Assembly: GCA_019637585.1 (NCBI GenBank)
Contig: JAHBVL010000002.1
Coordinates: 434,001-498,000 of the forward strand
Length of the DNA stretch: 64,000 nucleotides
Direction: 5' to 3'
Source: Thermomicrobiales bacterium
GTDB taxonomy: Bacteria; Chloroflexota; Chloroflexia; Thermomicrobiales; UBA6265
The notes under the pieces were generated by a model. The model ran no database searches, had not been told where the DNA came from, and saw nothing but the letters and a program-made list of their open reading frames with translations. Below, in pieces: positions 63,338 through 64,000 of the stretch. Both the position numbers and the translations under genes were made by a program. Numbering within the stretch: the first letter of the stretch is position 1; the number at the start of each line of letters is the position of its first letter.

Positions 63338-64000
63338 TGGGCCGGACTCGGAGGGCATTCTGACGAAGACTCTGACGAGCACAAGAACGGCGAACGAAAT
63401 CACCAGCAGGACACTGGAGATCGCCAGCGCCGTAGGCAGATCGCCGGAGATGTAGTTGGCGTAGATCGCCAGCGGCATGGTTTGTGTTTTGCCGACGAAG
63501 TTGCCAGCGAAGAGGATCGTGGCGCCGAATTCCCCAACGGCCCGGGTCCAGGCGAGAACCGCACCGGCAGAGAGCGCCGGAAAAGCGAGGGGTAACGTCA
63601 CGTCGCGAGTAATCTGAAGCCGGCTGGCGCCATCGACGCTGGCCGCTTCCTCGACGTCTCGCTGATAAGACGCAAACCCGGCGCGCGCCGAGCGAATGTA
63701 GAAGGGCGCCGCCACAAAACACTGGGCAAGCACAACGGCCAGGGTCGTGAAGCTGATCGTAATACCGGCGTCGTAGAGATAGCCGCCCAGCAGACCTCGC
63801 CTGCCAAACGCCATCAGCAACCCGATGCCGGCCACGGACGGAGGCAGCACGACCGGAACGTCGATCAGCGCTTCCAGCACGCGCGATCCCCGGAAGCGAT
63901 ACCGGGCCAGCAGAAAGGCGACGGGGGTTCCCAGCACGAGGATGAACGCGAGACTGGCGGCGGTGGTCACAATGGTCAACCGCAGCGCTTGCCAGGTTGT
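63332..64000 (-). CDS. ABC transporter permease, molybdate/ModB-like (5' end outside window)
   Basis: The frame runs off the right edge (the last codons read TWQALRLT upstream of the first TTG at 63979), so the start is missing. The visible part has about five membrane segments and the permease EAA loop (VEEAASVDGASRLQITRDVT followed by LPLAF), plus GEFGATILFAGN typical of ModB/CysT-type permeases for oxyanions. ModB is the best guess; tungstate or sulfate transport is possible. Its stop overlaps the mannosidase stop in the convergent TCATGA. Confidence 0.85.
   Translation of the reverse strand, partial: TTWQALRLTIVTTAASLAFILVLGTPVAFLLARYRFRGSRVLEALIDVPVVLPPSVAGIGLLMAFGRRGLLGGYLYDAGITISFTTLAVVLAQCFVAAPFYIRSARAGFASYQRDVEEAASVDGASRLQITRDVTLPLAFPALSAGAVLAWTRAVGEFGATILFAGNFVGKTQTMPLAIYANYISGDLPTALAISSVLLVISFAVLVLVRVFVRMPSESGPS

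Overview
The window is a contiguous, gene-dense, GC-rich piece of a bacterial chromosome. Several traits point to Chloroflexota, most likely a Thermomicrobia-like lineage: a ribosomal protein S12 with an extra loop, an RNA polymerase beta' subunit with a long coiled-coil insertion, an XPB helicase with helicase-associated partners, a DnaB-DnaD-DnaI replication cassette, CdaA/CdaR, an ANTAR regulator and many GTG/TTG starts. The phylum call is inference from gene content; no rRNA gene is present.

Layout. 1-4.5 kb: a LigD-type ligase (cut by the window edge) downstream of a P1-family peptidase, divergent from a CPA2 cation/proton antiporter. 4.6-9.6 kb: five tRNA genes, four of them the serine isoacceptors UGA, GCU, CGA and GGA, interleaved with an acyl-CoA ligase/carboxyltransferase pair and a VOC protein. 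9.6-15.4 kb: a minus-strand operon MoxR ATPase - DUF58 - transglutaminase - ribokinase. 15.6-27.6 kb: a plus-strand housekeeping run: polA, a zinc ribbon gene, cysE-cysS-rlmB, rplI, dnaB-dnaD-like-dnaI-like, then cdaA-cdaR. 27.6-34.7 kb: an ANTAR response regulator, tRNA-Pro, and an XPB helicase operon with two helicase-associated proteins.

34.8-55.9 kb is the information-processing core, all on the minus strand and in unusual order: rpoB-rpoC, a 4-kb accessory interruption, then rpsL-rpsG-fusA-tuf-rpmG-tRNA-Trp-secE-nusG-rplK-rplA-rplJ-rplL. In most bacteria secE-nusG-rplKAJL precedes rpoBC. The interruption holds a methyltransferase, a RelBE-type and a BrnTA toxin-antitoxin pair, and a DUF1254 protein. 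Strong sigma70-type promoters with the same design (TTGAC(A/G), 18 bp, TAGAAT) stand before rpsL and rpoB. Seven tandem ATTTGCC units lie directly upstream of the rpoB -35 box, and a roughly 310-nt rpoB leader contains a terminator-like hairpin.

56.2-57.8 kb: tRNA-Leu, tRNA-Val and tRNA-Phe, then a 1.2-kb insert bounded by a 47-bp perfect repeat of the 3' part of tRNA-Phe. The insert carries a DUF6941-like gene and a second BrnT-like toxin/antitoxin pair, and it looks like a minimal tRNA-targeted element without an integrase. 57.9-64 kb: a zinc alcohol dehydrogenase, a two-domain rhodanese, a GH38 alpha-mannosidase and the start-truncated end of a ModB-like ABC permease.

The strongest candidates for something undescribed are the tRNA-Phe mini-element, the near-identical operators in front of the two BrnTA-like modules, the heptamer repeat tract at the rpoBC promoter, and the three-gene XPB cluster.
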